Shown here in pieces: positions 22,778-29,871 of a DNA stretch of 29,871 nucleotides (position 1 is the first letter of the stretch; each line of letters begins with the position of its first letter). This stretch comes from Solobacterium sp. (GTDB lineage Bacteria > Bacillota_I > Bacilli_A > Erysipelotrichales > Erysipelotrichaceae): contig JAFOLE010000198.1 in assembly GCA_017419465.1 (NCBI GenBank), forward strand, positions 1-29,871, written 5' to 3'. The notes beneath the pieces are model-generated. The model was not told the DNA's origin. It worked only from the letters and a program-made list of their open reading frames with translations, and ran no database searches. The position numbers and the translations under genes are program-made.

Positions 22778-22802
22778 AAAAAGGCACATATGCTGTGCCT
22801 TT
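22778..22802 (-). terminator. Terminator of the rlmN-thiN operon
   Basis: Minus-strand AAAGGCACA, loop GCATA and TGTGCCTTT form a 9-bp stem ending in a T-run (opposite A at 22778-22782), 3 nt past the thiN stop. Confidence 0.88.
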
Positions 22803-22805
22803 GGA

Positions 22806-23414
22806 TCAATCATTGGTCTGCACGGTCAGAACGCTGCCCCGGTGGACATAGATTTCTCCGGTCTCTCCGAGAATCTCATTGGACAGTCCGTACAGGTCCC
22901 GTTCCGTAATCACTCTGTGGTCCAGTTCATACTTGAATCCGTTCAGACTGATTTCGCATTCATTTTCCGCAAACAGCGACAGATACTGATATCCATTCTT
23001 GTCGATGCGGTGCGCGCCTTCCCCAAGCGCTCTTGTATAGTTTTTATCGTCGAACAGAATGACGCGGTCCGGATATTTCCAGCAAAGACGGATATTAACA
23101 ATCTCATGGTCGAGACGGCCGCCTGTTGCGCCGACAATATAAATCCTGCGGTATCCGCGGCGTATTGCTTCATCTACCGCAGCTTCACTGTCACTGTTGT
23201 TCTTTACCGGATTCAGGGCGATCACTTCATCACTGTAAAGTTCAATCAATCCGCGTTCATTTTCCGATACCGAATCGAAATCCCCGATCGAAAATGCCAT
23301 GCGGATTTTTTTACGTGCCAGAAACAGCGCGCCCTTATCCGCTCCGATATAATCAACGTCTTTGAAATCCAGCAGATGATCTGCCAGTTTCAGAACTACC
23401 ACACAGTCACGCAA
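22806..23414 (-). CDS. thiN: Thiamine pyrophosphokinase
   Basis: 202 residues. It transfers pyrophosphate from ATP to thiamine to make the cofactor TPP. Motifs: DYIGADKGALFLARKKIRM (about 21-39), SIGDFDSVSENE (about 42-53), NPVKNNSDSEAAVDEAIRRG (about 68-87; the K-N-D-SE-A signature of the catalytic domain) and VGATGGRLDHEIVN (about 94-107). The C-terminal B1-binding domain ends VYVHRGSVLTVQTND-like. It overlaps rpe by 8 nt and is the last gene of the operon, a position shared with B. subtilis thiN. Confidence 0.94.
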   Translation of the reverse strand: MRDCVVVLKLADHLLDFKDVDYIGADKGALFLARKKIRMAFSIGDFDSVSENERGLIELYSDEVIALNPVKNNSDSEAAVDEAIRRGYRRIYIVGATGGRLDHEIVNIRLCWKYPDRVILFDDKNYTRALGEGAHRIDKNGYQYLSLFAENECEISLNGFKYELDHRVITERDLYGLSNEILGETGEIYVHRGSVLTVQTND

Positions 23415-24063
23415 GCTGCTTCACCGCCTCTCGAATATTCTGTTTGAACACAAAGGATCCTGCCACAAGCACATCCGCGCCGGCACTGCGGACGAGTTTT
23501 GCGGTCGTTTCATTGATGCCGCCGTCCACTTCGATATGTGCATTCAGGCTGGCTTCATCGAGCCATCCCCGGAGTGTCCGTATCTTATCCAGGCTTTCCG
23601 GAATAAATTTCTGTCCGCCGAATCCCGGTTCCACCGACATGATGAGAAATACATCAAACAGGTCGAGGTACGGTTTCAGCACACTGACGTGAGTATCCGG
23701 CTTGATGGAGATTCCGACGGATTTCCCGTGACTGCGGACCAGTCCAGCCAGGCGGCGCAGCTCCCCCTCTTCCGGTACTGCTTCATAATGAAACGTATAG
23801 TTGTCCGCGCCGGCAGAAAGAAACTTTTCCGCGAAGAACAGCGGACGATCGATCATGACATGGACATCAAGAAACAGATCGGATGCCTTGCGGAATCCTT
23901 TCAGAATATCCGGTCCGAATGTCAGGTTCGGCACAAAGTGTCCGTCCATGACATCAAAGTGAAGCCACTCCGCATCACTTTCTTCAATCTCCTTAAGCTG
24001 TTCCGCCATCCGGCTGTAATCCATGGAAAGAACCGACGGCGCAATTATCATTTTACGATCCAT
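23407..24063 (-). CDS. rpe: Ribulose-phosphate 3-epimerase
   Basis: 218 residues from ATG 24063, which overlaps the rsgA stop (TAATG) and has GGAGAG about 8 nt upstream; an in-frame TTG two codons earlier is less likely. It interconverts ribulose 5-phosphate and xylulose 5-phosphate in the pentose phosphate pathway. TIM-barrel motifs: IIAPSVLSMDYSRM, HFDVMDGHFVPNLTFGP (metal His and Asp), FLDVHVMIDRP, MSVEPGFGGQKFIPE, and IEVDGGINETTAKL with AGADVLVAGSFVF for phosphate binding. All expected catalytic residues appear present. Confidence 0.96.
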   Translation of the reverse strand: MDRKMIIAPSVLSMDYSRMAEQLKEIEESDAEWLHFDVMDGHFVPNLTFGPDILKGFRKASDLFLDVHVMIDRPLFFAEKFLSAGADNYTFHYEAVPEEGELRRLAGLVRSHGKSVGISIKPDTHVSVLKPYLDLFDVFLIMSVEPGFGGQKFIPESLDKIRTLRGWLDEASLNAHIEVDGGINETTAKLVRSAGADVLVAGSFVFKQNIREAVKQLA

Positions 24064-24923
24064 TACCAACTCTCCTTTCGGCTTCGGATCAGTTTCAGCA
24101 TATCCAGATAACTGCCGTAACGGGTCCGGCTGATTCTGCCGTCCTGTACAGCCTGCTTGATCGCACAGTCCGGCTCGTTTTCATGTACGCAGTCATTGAA
24201 CCTGCACATTCCGATATACGGCGCAAAATCCGGCACCGCATCATCCAGGTCCTCCGCCTGCATGTGTGAAAAATCCAGGGAAGAGAATCCCGGCGTATCC
24301 GCAACGAGACCTCCGGCAACTTCATGAAGTTCCGAATGTCTGGTTGTATGTTTTCCCCGTCCGAGCGCCTTGGAAATCTCCTGTGTCTCCAGACGGAATT
24401 CCGGATTGATCTCATTGAGCAGCGTGCTTTTCCCGGCGCCGCTCTGTCCGGTCAGGACAGTTATTCTGTCGCGGAACACTTCCGCAACTTCAGGATTCAG
24501 CGAATCCTTTGCGGTACGCAGGACCTTCATGGGTCCGCGTTCATATTCCGCGATCTGCTCCGCCGTTTCTTTCGAGATGCCAAGATCGCATTTTGTAATA
24601 CATAACAGCGGTGTGATACCGGCATGCGTGATCAGCACGGACAGCCGGTCGATCAGCGCCGGAGAGAAATCCGGATCCTTCACTGACATGACGATCAGCG
24701 CCTGATCAACATTGGCACAGGCCGGGCGGATCAGGCAGTTGCGGCGCGGATAGATCTTCTGAATTCCCCACGTTCCATGGAGAACTTCCGCTTCAACAAG
24801 ATCACCGACAACCGGTGACTCATTTTTGCGAAGCTTGCCCATGGCAACCGCAGTAACACGGGTGCCGTCTTCGAGCAGTAACGTATAATCCTTGGAAAGA
24901 ATCCGTACAATGCGTGCGTTCAT
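24063..24923 (-). CDS. rsgA: Ribosome small subunit-dependent GTPase RsgA
   Basis: 286 residues, typical. A late 30S assembly GTPase. The N-terminal OB fold (about 1-65) is followed by a circularly permuted GTPase: G4-like TKCDLG, then G1 GQSGAGKSTLLNEINP (about 165-180), G2 region with GRGKHTTRHSEL, and G3 VADTPGFSSLDF. The C-terminal zinc site is CRFNDCVHENEPDCAIKQAV, with the Cys-Cys-His-Cys ligands. The gene starts 18 bp after prkC and shares one base with the rpe start. A possible phosphorylation by the neighbouring PrkC is known for B. subtilis RsgA (CpgA) and is inferred here. Confidence 0.96.
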   Translation of the reverse strand: MNARIVRILSKDYTLLLEDGTRVTAVAMGKLRKNESPVVGDLVEAEVLHGTWGIQKIYPRRNCLIRPACANVDQALIVMSVKDPDFSPALIDRLSVLITHAGITPLLCITKCDLGISKETAEQIAEYERGPMKVLRTAKDSLNPEVAEVFRDRITVLTGQSGAGKSTLLNEINPEFRLETQEISKALGRGKHTTRHSELHEVAGGLVADTPGFSSLDFSHMQAEDLDDAVPDFAPYIGMCRFNDCVHENEPDCAIKQAVQDGRISRTRYGSYLDMLKLIRSRKESW

Positions 24924-24941
24924 CGTACGCCTCCGCTCTGA

Positions 24942-26852
24942 TCAATAGTAGTAAAGAACCACATAGTTATCTTCCCGCTGTGTATACTCACTTCCGGCCT
25001 CCGGATCCGAACGGATCACAACACCGGTATTGAGATTTGCGATTTCCTCTTCACTGAGTCCGGTCGTATCAAGGGTGGAGGAGAATACTTCGACCCCCAG
25101 CGCCTCCAGCATCTTGGACGCTTCCTCAACTGCCATACCGTTAATTTCATACGGAATGACAACCGTCGGATAACTTGCGTACACCAGAACGATTTCACTT
25201 ACATTGTTCGGATTGAACATCGTGCCCGGTTCAAGCAGTTCCTGACGGAGAATACTTCCGGGTTCCGCAGTTTCATTTTCCTCTTCCTTTGTCGTAACTT
25301 TCAGGAAGTTGTACTGTGAGAGTTCCTTGATCACCGCATTAATGTTCTGTCCGCGGTAATCGGAAATCTTTACGCCGATACCGGAGGAAACACTGACACT
25401 GATGCGGCTTCCCTTTTCCACTTCCGTTCCGACAGCCGGATTACAGGATATGATCTGTCCCTTCTCCGTGGACTCTGTCAGAGTGTATTCCACATTTGAT
25501 GTATCCAGCACAAGACTGTTGTCCGTACAGATTGCCTTGGCATCGGTAAGCGTCTTGCCTACAAGGTCCGGAACTTCCACCATCCGGCCGGCTGCGGTAA
25601 GCGCGGAGATCTGGTTAAAGCCGAGAACCAGAAGACTGATTCCAAGCAATGTGACAAGCATAATCAGAAGAAACTTCACCCCTTTGCTTGTCTTAGGGCC
25701 TTGTGAAACCGCAGGTTTGGATACTCTCGTGCCGTCCGAACGGTTCCGGTCAATCATTTCACTGTGCGCTACGACCCGTTCCCTGACCGGTGCAGGTGCA
25801 GCAGAAGTTTCCTGCTGAACCGGCGCAGCTGCGGTCAGCTTCGGCCGGGTATTTGTGCCGGTAAGAGAGTGTTTGCGTGCCGGACGTTTCGGCATATAAT
25901 CGCTGCGCTTCTTCATATCGTGCGAAAGCTCAGGGTCCACCTGCTGCATGCGGGTGCCCTTTTTCTTGTTTTCCTTAATGGTTTCCACCAGCCGGGTATT
26001 CTCGTTGAGCAGAAGCTTCGCTTCGTTCTTGCGTTCCGGACGCAGACAGGTACGGAGATCTTCCAGCATCTCATTGCAGGAAGTGTATCGCTTGTCCGGA
26101 TCCTTCGCAGTGGCGCGGATCACGATATTCTCTACGGACTGCGGGATCTGCGGATTGATGGAGCGCACTTCCGGCATGTCGTTATGCATATGCATCAGCG
26201 CAACCTGTACCGCCTGATCTGCCTTGAACGGAACATCTCCCGTCAGCATCTCAAACAGACAGATGCCAAGCGCATAGATATCCGACTGCGGGCTGGCCGA
26301 CTGTCCCTTGGCAAGTTCCGGCGCAAGGTAATGTACCGAACCCATGACATTGTTTGCCTGCGTCAGCTGCATCGAGCCTTTGGCAAGCGCAATACCGAAA
26401 TCCAGCATCTTGATGGAGCCGTCGGATTTGACAATGACGTTCTGCGGCTTGATATCACGATGGATGATGCCGCGGCGGTGCGCTTCTGCGGTTGCGCTGG
26501 TCAGCTGGATCATGATATCGATCGCCTCTTCGGTAAGCAGTGCTCCGCGCTGCTGAATCATCTTCTTCAGCGGCTTTCCGGAGACATACTCCATGACAAT
26601 ATAATGGTGTCCCTTGTATTCACCGACATCATAGATTTCCACGATGTTCGGATGCGAAAGTGCAGTCGCGGCCTGTGCTTCACGCTCAAAACGGAGTACG
26701 GATACTGCATCCGTGCAGAGTTCACTGCGCAGAATTTTGACCGCAACCTGACGGTTCAGAATCGTATCAACCGCAAGGAAAACATCCGCCATTCCGCCCT
26801 GGCCGATATGCTGGAAAACCTCGTAACGGTTTGCGATGAGATTATTGCTCAT
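24942..26852 (-). CDS. prkC: PASTA-domain eukaryotic-type Ser/Thr kinase PrkC/StkP
   Basis: 636 residues from ATG 26852, chosen because AAGGAG is 9 nt upstream; the in-frame ATG three codons earlier touches that site. The kinase domain (about 8-270) has glycine loop IGQGGMADVF, VAVKILR, catalytic HRDIKPQNVIV, DFGIALAKG and APELAKGQ. A variable juxtamembrane region with many basic and Ser/Thr residues leads to one membrane helix (about 395-418, FLLIMLVTLLGISLLVLGF). Three PASTA repeats follow outside: EVPDLVGKTLTDAKAIC, VKISDYRGQNINAVIKEL and VVIPYEINGMAVEEASKML. PASTA domains sense peptidoglycan fragments or lipid II. It overlaps prpC by 11 nt. Confidence 0.96.
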   Translation of the reverse strand: MSNNLIANRYEVFQHIGQGGMADVFLAVDTILNRQVAVKILRSELCTDAVSVLRFEREAQAATALSHPNIVEIYDVGEYKGHHYIVMEYVSGKPLKKMIQQRGALLTEEAIDIMIQLTSATAEAHRRGIIHRDIKPQNVIVKSDGSIKMLDFGIALAKGSMQLTQANNVMGSVHYLAPELAKGQSASPQSDIYALGICLFEMLTGDVPFKADQAVQVALMHMHNDMPEVRSINPQIPQSVENIVIRATAKDPDKRYTSCNEMLEDLRTCLRPERKNEAKLLLNENTRLVETIKENKKKGTRMQQVDPELSHDMKKRSDYMPKRPARKHSLTGTNTRPKLTAAAPVQQETSAAPAPVRERVVAHSEMIDRNRSDGTRVSKPAVSQGPKTSKGVKFLLIMLVTLLGISLLVLGFNQISALTAAGRMVEVPDLVGKTLTDAKAICTDNSLVLDTSNVEYTLTESTEKGQIISCNPAVGTEVEKGSRISVSVSSGIGVKISDYRGQNINAVIKELSQYNFLKVTTKEEENETAEPGSILRQELLEPGTMFNPNNVSEIVLVYASYPTVVIPYEINGMAVEEASKMLEALGVEVFSSTLDTTGLSEEEIANLNTGVVIRSDPEAGSEYTQREDNYVVLYYY

Positions 26853-27597
26853 AAGGCTCATCTCCTTCCATATCGATGAGGATCGCGGTGATGTTGTCGT
26901 ATCCTCCTGCGTTCATTGCTTCACTGTACAGACGGCGGACCCGGATTGCCGGATCGATTTCCCGGTTCAGAACGATTCCCCGGATGATTTCTTCCTCCAC
27001 ATAGCCATGCAGGCCATCGGAACAGACGAGATAGCCGTCTGCCTTCCGGTCCATGCGTTCCAGATCAAACCGTGCTTTTTCCCATACGCCAAGCGCATTG
27101 GTAAGAACATTTTTACGCGGATAGTTTCGCGCTTCTTCCGGCGTCAGTTCGCCATGCCGCAGCATATCATTCACCAGTGTATGATCGGTTGTCAGCTGTT
27201 CAAATGAGCCGTCGGGATAATAGCCGTAGGTACGGCTGTCGCCGACATTCACCACAAAGATGCCGACAGAGGTGATCATGACACCGGTCAGTGTCGTTCC
27301 CATTCCCTTTAATTCTTCCGTACGGCGTCCCATACGGTAAATCTCTTCATTTGCGGCAGGAATCTCAAGACCAAGCCAGCGGCGCAGCTGAACTTCATCC
27401 GCAAATCCTTCGTTCTGTGAAAAGGCCATGGAAAAATGCGTGACCGCAAGACGGCTTGCAATATCGCCGCCCTTTCCGCCGCCGATTCCGTCACAGACAA
27501 CGGCAAAAACATCACCCGCACGGTTGCTGGCGATGATGTAACTGTCCTGATTTGATTTCCGCAGTTTCCCGCGGTCCGTCAGACCAAAATACTTCAT
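26842..27597 (-). CDS. prpC: PP2C-family Ser/Thr phosphatase PrpC/Stp
   Basis: 251 residues. It removes phosphate from PrkC and its substrates. PP2C motifs with metal-binding aspartates: DRGKLRKSNQDSY (8-20), VVCDGIGGGKGGDIAS (33-48), KGMGTTLTG, VNVGDSRTYGY, LVCSDGLHGYV and GGYDNITAILI. AAAGGA lies 8-9 nt before the ATG, which overlaps the rlmN stop (ATGA). The kinase-phosphatase pair in this order is standard for Firmicutes. Confidence 0.96.
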   Translation of the reverse strand: MKYFGLTDRGKLRKSNQDSYIIASNRAGDVFAVVCDGIGGGKGGDIASRLAVTHFSMAFSQNEGFADEVQLRRWLGLEIPAANEEIYRMGRRTEELKGMGTTLTGVMITSVGIFVVNVGDSRTYGYYPDGSFEQLTTDHTLVNDMLRHGELTPEEARNYPRKNVLTNALGVWEKARFDLERMDRKADGYLVCSDGLHGYVEEEIIRGIVLNREIDPAIRVRRLYSEAMNAGGYDNITAILIDMEGDEPYEQ

Positions 27598-28634
27598 TGA
27601 CGGTTCCTTTCATGACGTGCCCGCAGCTGACCGCATGCCGCATCAATGTCATCTCCGTGTTTGCTGCGGAGCGTTGCCTTGACGCCGTTTTTCATGATGA
27701 CGTCATAAAAGCGAAGTGCGGCACGTTCATCCGTGGTTTTAAATCCGTTCTCATCCACTTCGTTGTACGGAATGAGATTTACATATGCATTCATGCCGCG
27801 GATCAGATCCGCAAGCTGTTTTGCGTCCTCATCAGAATCATTGACGCCTTTCAGAAGAATGTATTCAAACGTAAGGCGGCGATGATTGTCTTCACTGTAG
27901 TCCTTGAGCGCATCCATCAGCTCATTCAGCGGATACGCACGGTCAATCGGCATCAGCTCCCGGCGCAGTTCATCGTTCGGCGCATGGAGTGAGATGGCAA
28001 GATTGTACTGGTAGTGCCCCTGCGCAAATGCACGGATCTTGGGCACTACGCCGCAGGTGCTGATCGTGATATGTCTTGCGCCGATGGAAAGACCATGATC
28101 ACTGTTGATCACGGAACAGAAGTCGATCACATTGTCGTAGTTGTCAAACGGTTCTCCCGTTCCCATGACAACGACATTATCCACACGCTCTCCTGCCGCA
28201 TCCAGCTCTTTCTGAATATACATGATCTGACCGACCATCTCGCCGGCGGTAAGATCACGTTGTTTTTTCAGCAGTCCGGAGGCACAGAAGGCGCAGCCCA
28301 TGTTGCAGCCGACCTGAGAGGATACACATACGGAGTTCCCGAAATTAAAGCGCATTAAAACCGTCTCGATCGTCGCTCCGTCAGAGAGTTCAAACAGATA
28401 TTTCGCAGTACGGTCCCTGGCAACCTGTTTATCCAGCAGAGTGACCGGCATAATGGAATATTCACTGCTCAGTTCCTGAATGAGCGCGGCGGGAAGATCG
28501 CTCATCTCTTCAAATGACAGTACCCGTTTACGGTACAGCCAGCTATAAAGCTGCTTCGCACGGTAAGACTTCTGTCCGTGCCCGGCAAGCATTTCCTCCG
28601 CTTTCGCAAGAGAAAAATCATATATTGTTTGCAT
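27594..28634 (-). CDS. rlmN: 23S rRNA m2A2503 / tRNA m2A37 methyltransferase RlmN
   Basis: 346 residues from ATG 28634 (MQTIYDFSLAKAEEML). A radical SAM enzyme that methylates C2 of A2503 in 23S rRNA and of A37 in some tRNAs. The 4Fe-4S site is CNMGCAFCASG; VVMGTGEPFDNYDNV and SLHAPNDELRRELMPI are typical; the second catalytic cysteine is in RSKHGDDIDAACGQLRA near the C terminus. It lacks the CIMCAL-type change that would suggest Cfr. No Shine-Dalgarno precedes the chosen ATG. An in-frame ATG at 28646 overlaps the -10 box, so it was rejected. First gene of the six-gene operon. Confidence 0.95.
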   Translation of the reverse strand: MQTIYDFSLAKAEEMLAGHGQKSYRAKQLYSWLYRKRVLSFEEMSDLPAALIQELSSEYSIMPVTLLDKQVARDRTAKYLFELSDGATIETVLMRFNFGNSVCVSSQVGCNMGCAFCASGLLKKQRDLTAGEMVGQIMYIQKELDAAGERVDNVVVMGTGEPFDNYDNVIDFCSVINSDHGLSIGARHITISTCGVVPKIRAFAQGHYQYNLAISLHAPNDELRRELMPIDRAYPLNELMDALKDYSEDNHRRLTFEYILLKGVNDSDEDAKQLADLIRGMNAYVNLIPYNEVDENGFKTTDERAALRFYDVIMKNGVKATLRSKHGDDIDAACGQLRARHERNRQ

Positions 28635-28650
28635 GTTACTTATCATACCA
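28632..28650 (-). promoter_or_regulatory. Extended -10 promoter abutting the rlmN start codon
   Basis: Minus-strand TGG-TATGAT (28650-28642) is an extended -10 followed by exactly 7 nt and the ATG at 28634. There is no convincing -35 and no Shine-Dalgarno. The mRNA would begin at or within a base or two of the start codon. Confidence 0.5.
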
Positions 28651-28692
28651 TAATCACCCTGTTTCAGTCGGGTGAAATCCGCTTATTCGGGG

Positions 28693-28722
28693 AAAAAAGA
28701 ACCCGTGCGGACACGGGTTCTT
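28693..28722 (-). terminator. Terminator of pta and the zinc-ribbon gene
   Basis: Minus-strand AAGAACCCGTG, loop TCCG and CACGGGTTCTT form an 11-bp stem followed by a T-run opposite A residues 28693-28698. It begins 5 nt past the zinc-ribbon stop. Confidence 0.92.
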
Positions 28723-28726
28723 GGTG

Positions 28727-28876
28727 TTACTGTTTTCTGACTTTTTTAAGCAGATCCGTAACAGGTTTCAGTATTTTTTTACCTTCCTGTTCCCATCCCT
28801 TCTGTGTGCGTTTTCCGCAGTACGGACACTTGAAACTGAGTTCTGGGATGGACTTTCCGCACCGCTGGCAGATCAT
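28727..28876 (-). CDS. Small zinc-ribbon protein, 49 residues
   Basis: The reverse strand reads MICQRCGKSIPELSFKCPYC, then a basic tail ending TDLLKKVRKQ. Two CxxC pairs (Cys3, Cys6, Cys17, Cys20) make a compact zinc ribbon, and positions 22-49 are a Lys-rich, probably helical tail. The ATG is 2 nt after the pta stop and the operon terminator follows the stop directly, so it is co-transcribed with pta. No separate ribosome binding site is obvious apart from GAGC in the end of pta, which suggests translational reinitiation. Such small ribbons often bind nucleic acid or act as protein adaptors; function is unknown. The four correctly spaced Cys and the clean fit between gene and terminator support a real gene. 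Confidence 0.78.
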   Translation of the reverse strand: MICQRCGKSIPELSFKCPYCGKRTQKGWEQEGKKILKPVTDLLKKVRKQ

Positions 28877-28878
28877 GA

Positions 28879-29862
28879 TCAGCTCAGAGCGGCTGTGATG
28901 ATTGCCATGGAGTAGACCTCAAGCGCGTTGCATCCGCGGGAAAGGTCATTGATCTGTGCATTCAGACCGAGCAGAATCGGGCCGTATGCTTCGAAGTTAC
29001 CCATACGCTGTGCGATCTTGTATCCAATGTTACCGGCATTGATATCCGGGAAGATAAAGGTGTTCGCATAACCGGCAACCAGGTTGTTCGGGCACTTTGT
29101 ACGTGCAACACGCGGGGATACCGCTGCGTCGAACTGGAGTTCGCCTTCGATCGGTGTTCCAGGAAACTTTGCCTTTGCCTTTGCGGCAGCGTTGCGCATC
29201 TTCTCAACATCTTCACCCTTACCGGAGCCAAGTGTGGAGTAAGACAGGAATGCAACTTTCGGGTCAACGCCGAATACCTTCGCGCATTCGATGGTCTCAC
29301 CGGCAATCTCTACGAGTTCGTCTTCAGACGGCTTGATGTTGATTGCGCAGTCTGCCATTGCAAGAACTTCGTTCTCACCGGTCGCAGACGGACGAACAAG
29401 AATGAAGCAGCTGCTGACGATCGTGTTGCCCGGCTTTGTCTTGATAATCTGGAGTGCCGGACGGACAGTATCTGCTGTGCTGTAGGTTGCACCGCCGAGG
29501 AGGCAGTCCGCAACGCCCATCTTTACGAGCATTGTTCCGAAGTAGTTTGCACCAGCCAGTACCTTCTTGGCCTGTTCCGGAGTCATTCCCTTGGACTTGC
29601 GGAGTTCGACAAACATGTCGACCATTTCATCGAAACGATCCCAGTTCTTCGGGTCGATAATTTCCGCACCGCGGATGTTGAAACCGGACTCTTCCGCCGC
29701 AACTGTGATCTCATCCGGATTGCCGAGCAGAACCGGATGCAGGAAGGAACTCGCAAGCAGACGGCTTGCAGCCTCAAGAATTCGCGGGTCAGAACCTTCT
29801 GTGAAGACAATCTTCTTCGGATTGCGCTTCAGTTTGCTGATCATATCACCAAAACCAAACAT
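28879..29862 (-). CDS. pta: Phosphate acetyltransferase
   Basis: 327 residues, the short single-domain Pta of Firmicutes. It interconverts acetyl-CoA and acetyl phosphate, normally with acetate kinase for ATP production during fermentation. Typical segments: KIVFTEGSDPRILEAASRLL (18-37), GATYSTADTVRPALQIIKTKPG, KVAFLSYSTLGSGKGEDVEKM, FPGTPIEGELQFDAAVSPRVA, CPNNLVAGYANTFIFPDINAGNIGYK and the C-terminal GPILLGLNAQINDLSRGC. The ATG at 29862 lies 9 nt from the window edge, so its promoter and RBS are not visible. Acetate kinase is not in the window. Confidence 0.96.
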   Translation of the reverse strand: MFGFGDMISKLKRNPKKIVFTEGSDPRILEAASRLLASSFLHPVLLGNPDEITVAAEESGFNIRGAEIIDPKNWDRFDEMVDMFVELRKSKGMTPEQAKKVLAGANYFGTMLVKMGVADCLLGGATYSTADTVRPALQIIKTKPGNTIVSSCFILVRPSATGENEVLAMADCAINIKPSEDELVEIAGETIECAKVFGVDPKVAFLSYSTLGSGKGEDVEKMRNAAAKAKAKFPGTPIEGELQFDAAVSPRVARTKCPNNLVAGYANTFIFPDINAGNIGYKIAQRMGNFEAYGPILLGLNAQINDLSRGCNALEVYSMAIITAALS

Positions 29863-29871
29863 TGTATTTAC

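Noticed and set aside
25764..26879. 371-codon plus-strand frame opposite prkC.
   Set aside because: Shadow of the kinase gene; its composition (many His, Arg and Cys) is typical of antisense translation.
27594..28634. Cfr-type antibiotic resistance methyltransferase.
   Set aside because: Position in the rlmN-prpC-prkC operon and motif context fit the housekeeping RlmN.
1..29871. CRISPR arrays, insertion sequences, prophage or att sites.
   Set aside because: No repeat-spacer pattern, transposase or integrase gene, or direct-repeat-flanked block was seen; gene content is housekeeping throughout.

Overview
The window reads as a chromosomal housekeeping segment of a Firmicute with Gram-positive wall biology. 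Evidence: an EzrA-like division protein, a PASTA-domain Ser/Thr kinase with its PP2C phosphatase, RqcH (NFACT), a T-box leader, a ThiI without rhodanese domain paired with a dedicated cysteine desulfurase, and mostly strong AGGAGG-type ribosome binding sites. Divergent FtsA and EzrA proteins and near-balanced base composition suggest an Erysipelotrichia-like lineage, but that placement is inference. There are no rRNA or tRNA genes, IS elements, CRISPR arrays or phage genes.

Layout. 1-2138 (minus): corC-like CNNM/CBS membrane protein, rsmE and the start of mtaB, overlapping by 1-4 nt. 2299-4707: a class-I glutamine amidotransferase-like hydrolase (+), a convergent HAD-IIA-like protein (-) and a divergent membrane-anchored metallophosphoesterase (+); the last two lack key active-site residues. 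4750-9046 (minus): ezrA, cysteine desulfurase, thiI and an 82-residue unknown, ending at a perfect-palindrome terminator. 9149-9956: rpsD (+) behind a consensus promoter and a structured leader. 10073-12372: gmk (-) and rqcH (+). 12369-16886 (minus): Nudix hydrolase, papain-like cysteine-peptidase-like protein, large membrane-anchored glucosaminidase and a tiny ParB-like protein. 17005-19563 (minus): metN-metI-metQ behind a T-box leader. 19951-22317 (minus): ftsA-ftsZ. 22495-22710: rpmB (+). 22806-28634 (minus): rlmN-prpC-prkC-rsgA-rpe-thiN, a gene order conserved in Firmicutes. 28727-29862 (minus): pta and a 49-residue zinc-ribbon gene.

How genes work together. The desulfurase supplies persulfide sulfur to ThiI for tRNA 4-thiouridine. 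MetNIQ imports methionine, with the T-box sensing uncharged tRNA, probably tRNA-Met. FtsA, FtsZ and EzrA form and tune the division ring. PrkC and PrpC control protein phosphorylation in response to wall state, and RlmN and RsgA act on the ribosome.

Most notable observations: (1) an FtsA whose phosphate-binding loops are not recognisable; (2) adjacent HAD and metallophosphoesterase proteins with substituted catalytic residues; (3) convergent genes whose terminators lie inside the opposing coding sequence; (4) three genes without a Shine-Dalgarno where a -10 box sits exactly 7 nt before the ATG, suggesting leaderless mRNAs; (5) an uncharacterised cluster joining a bitopic glucosaminidase to a standalone ParB-like domain and a papain-like protein.
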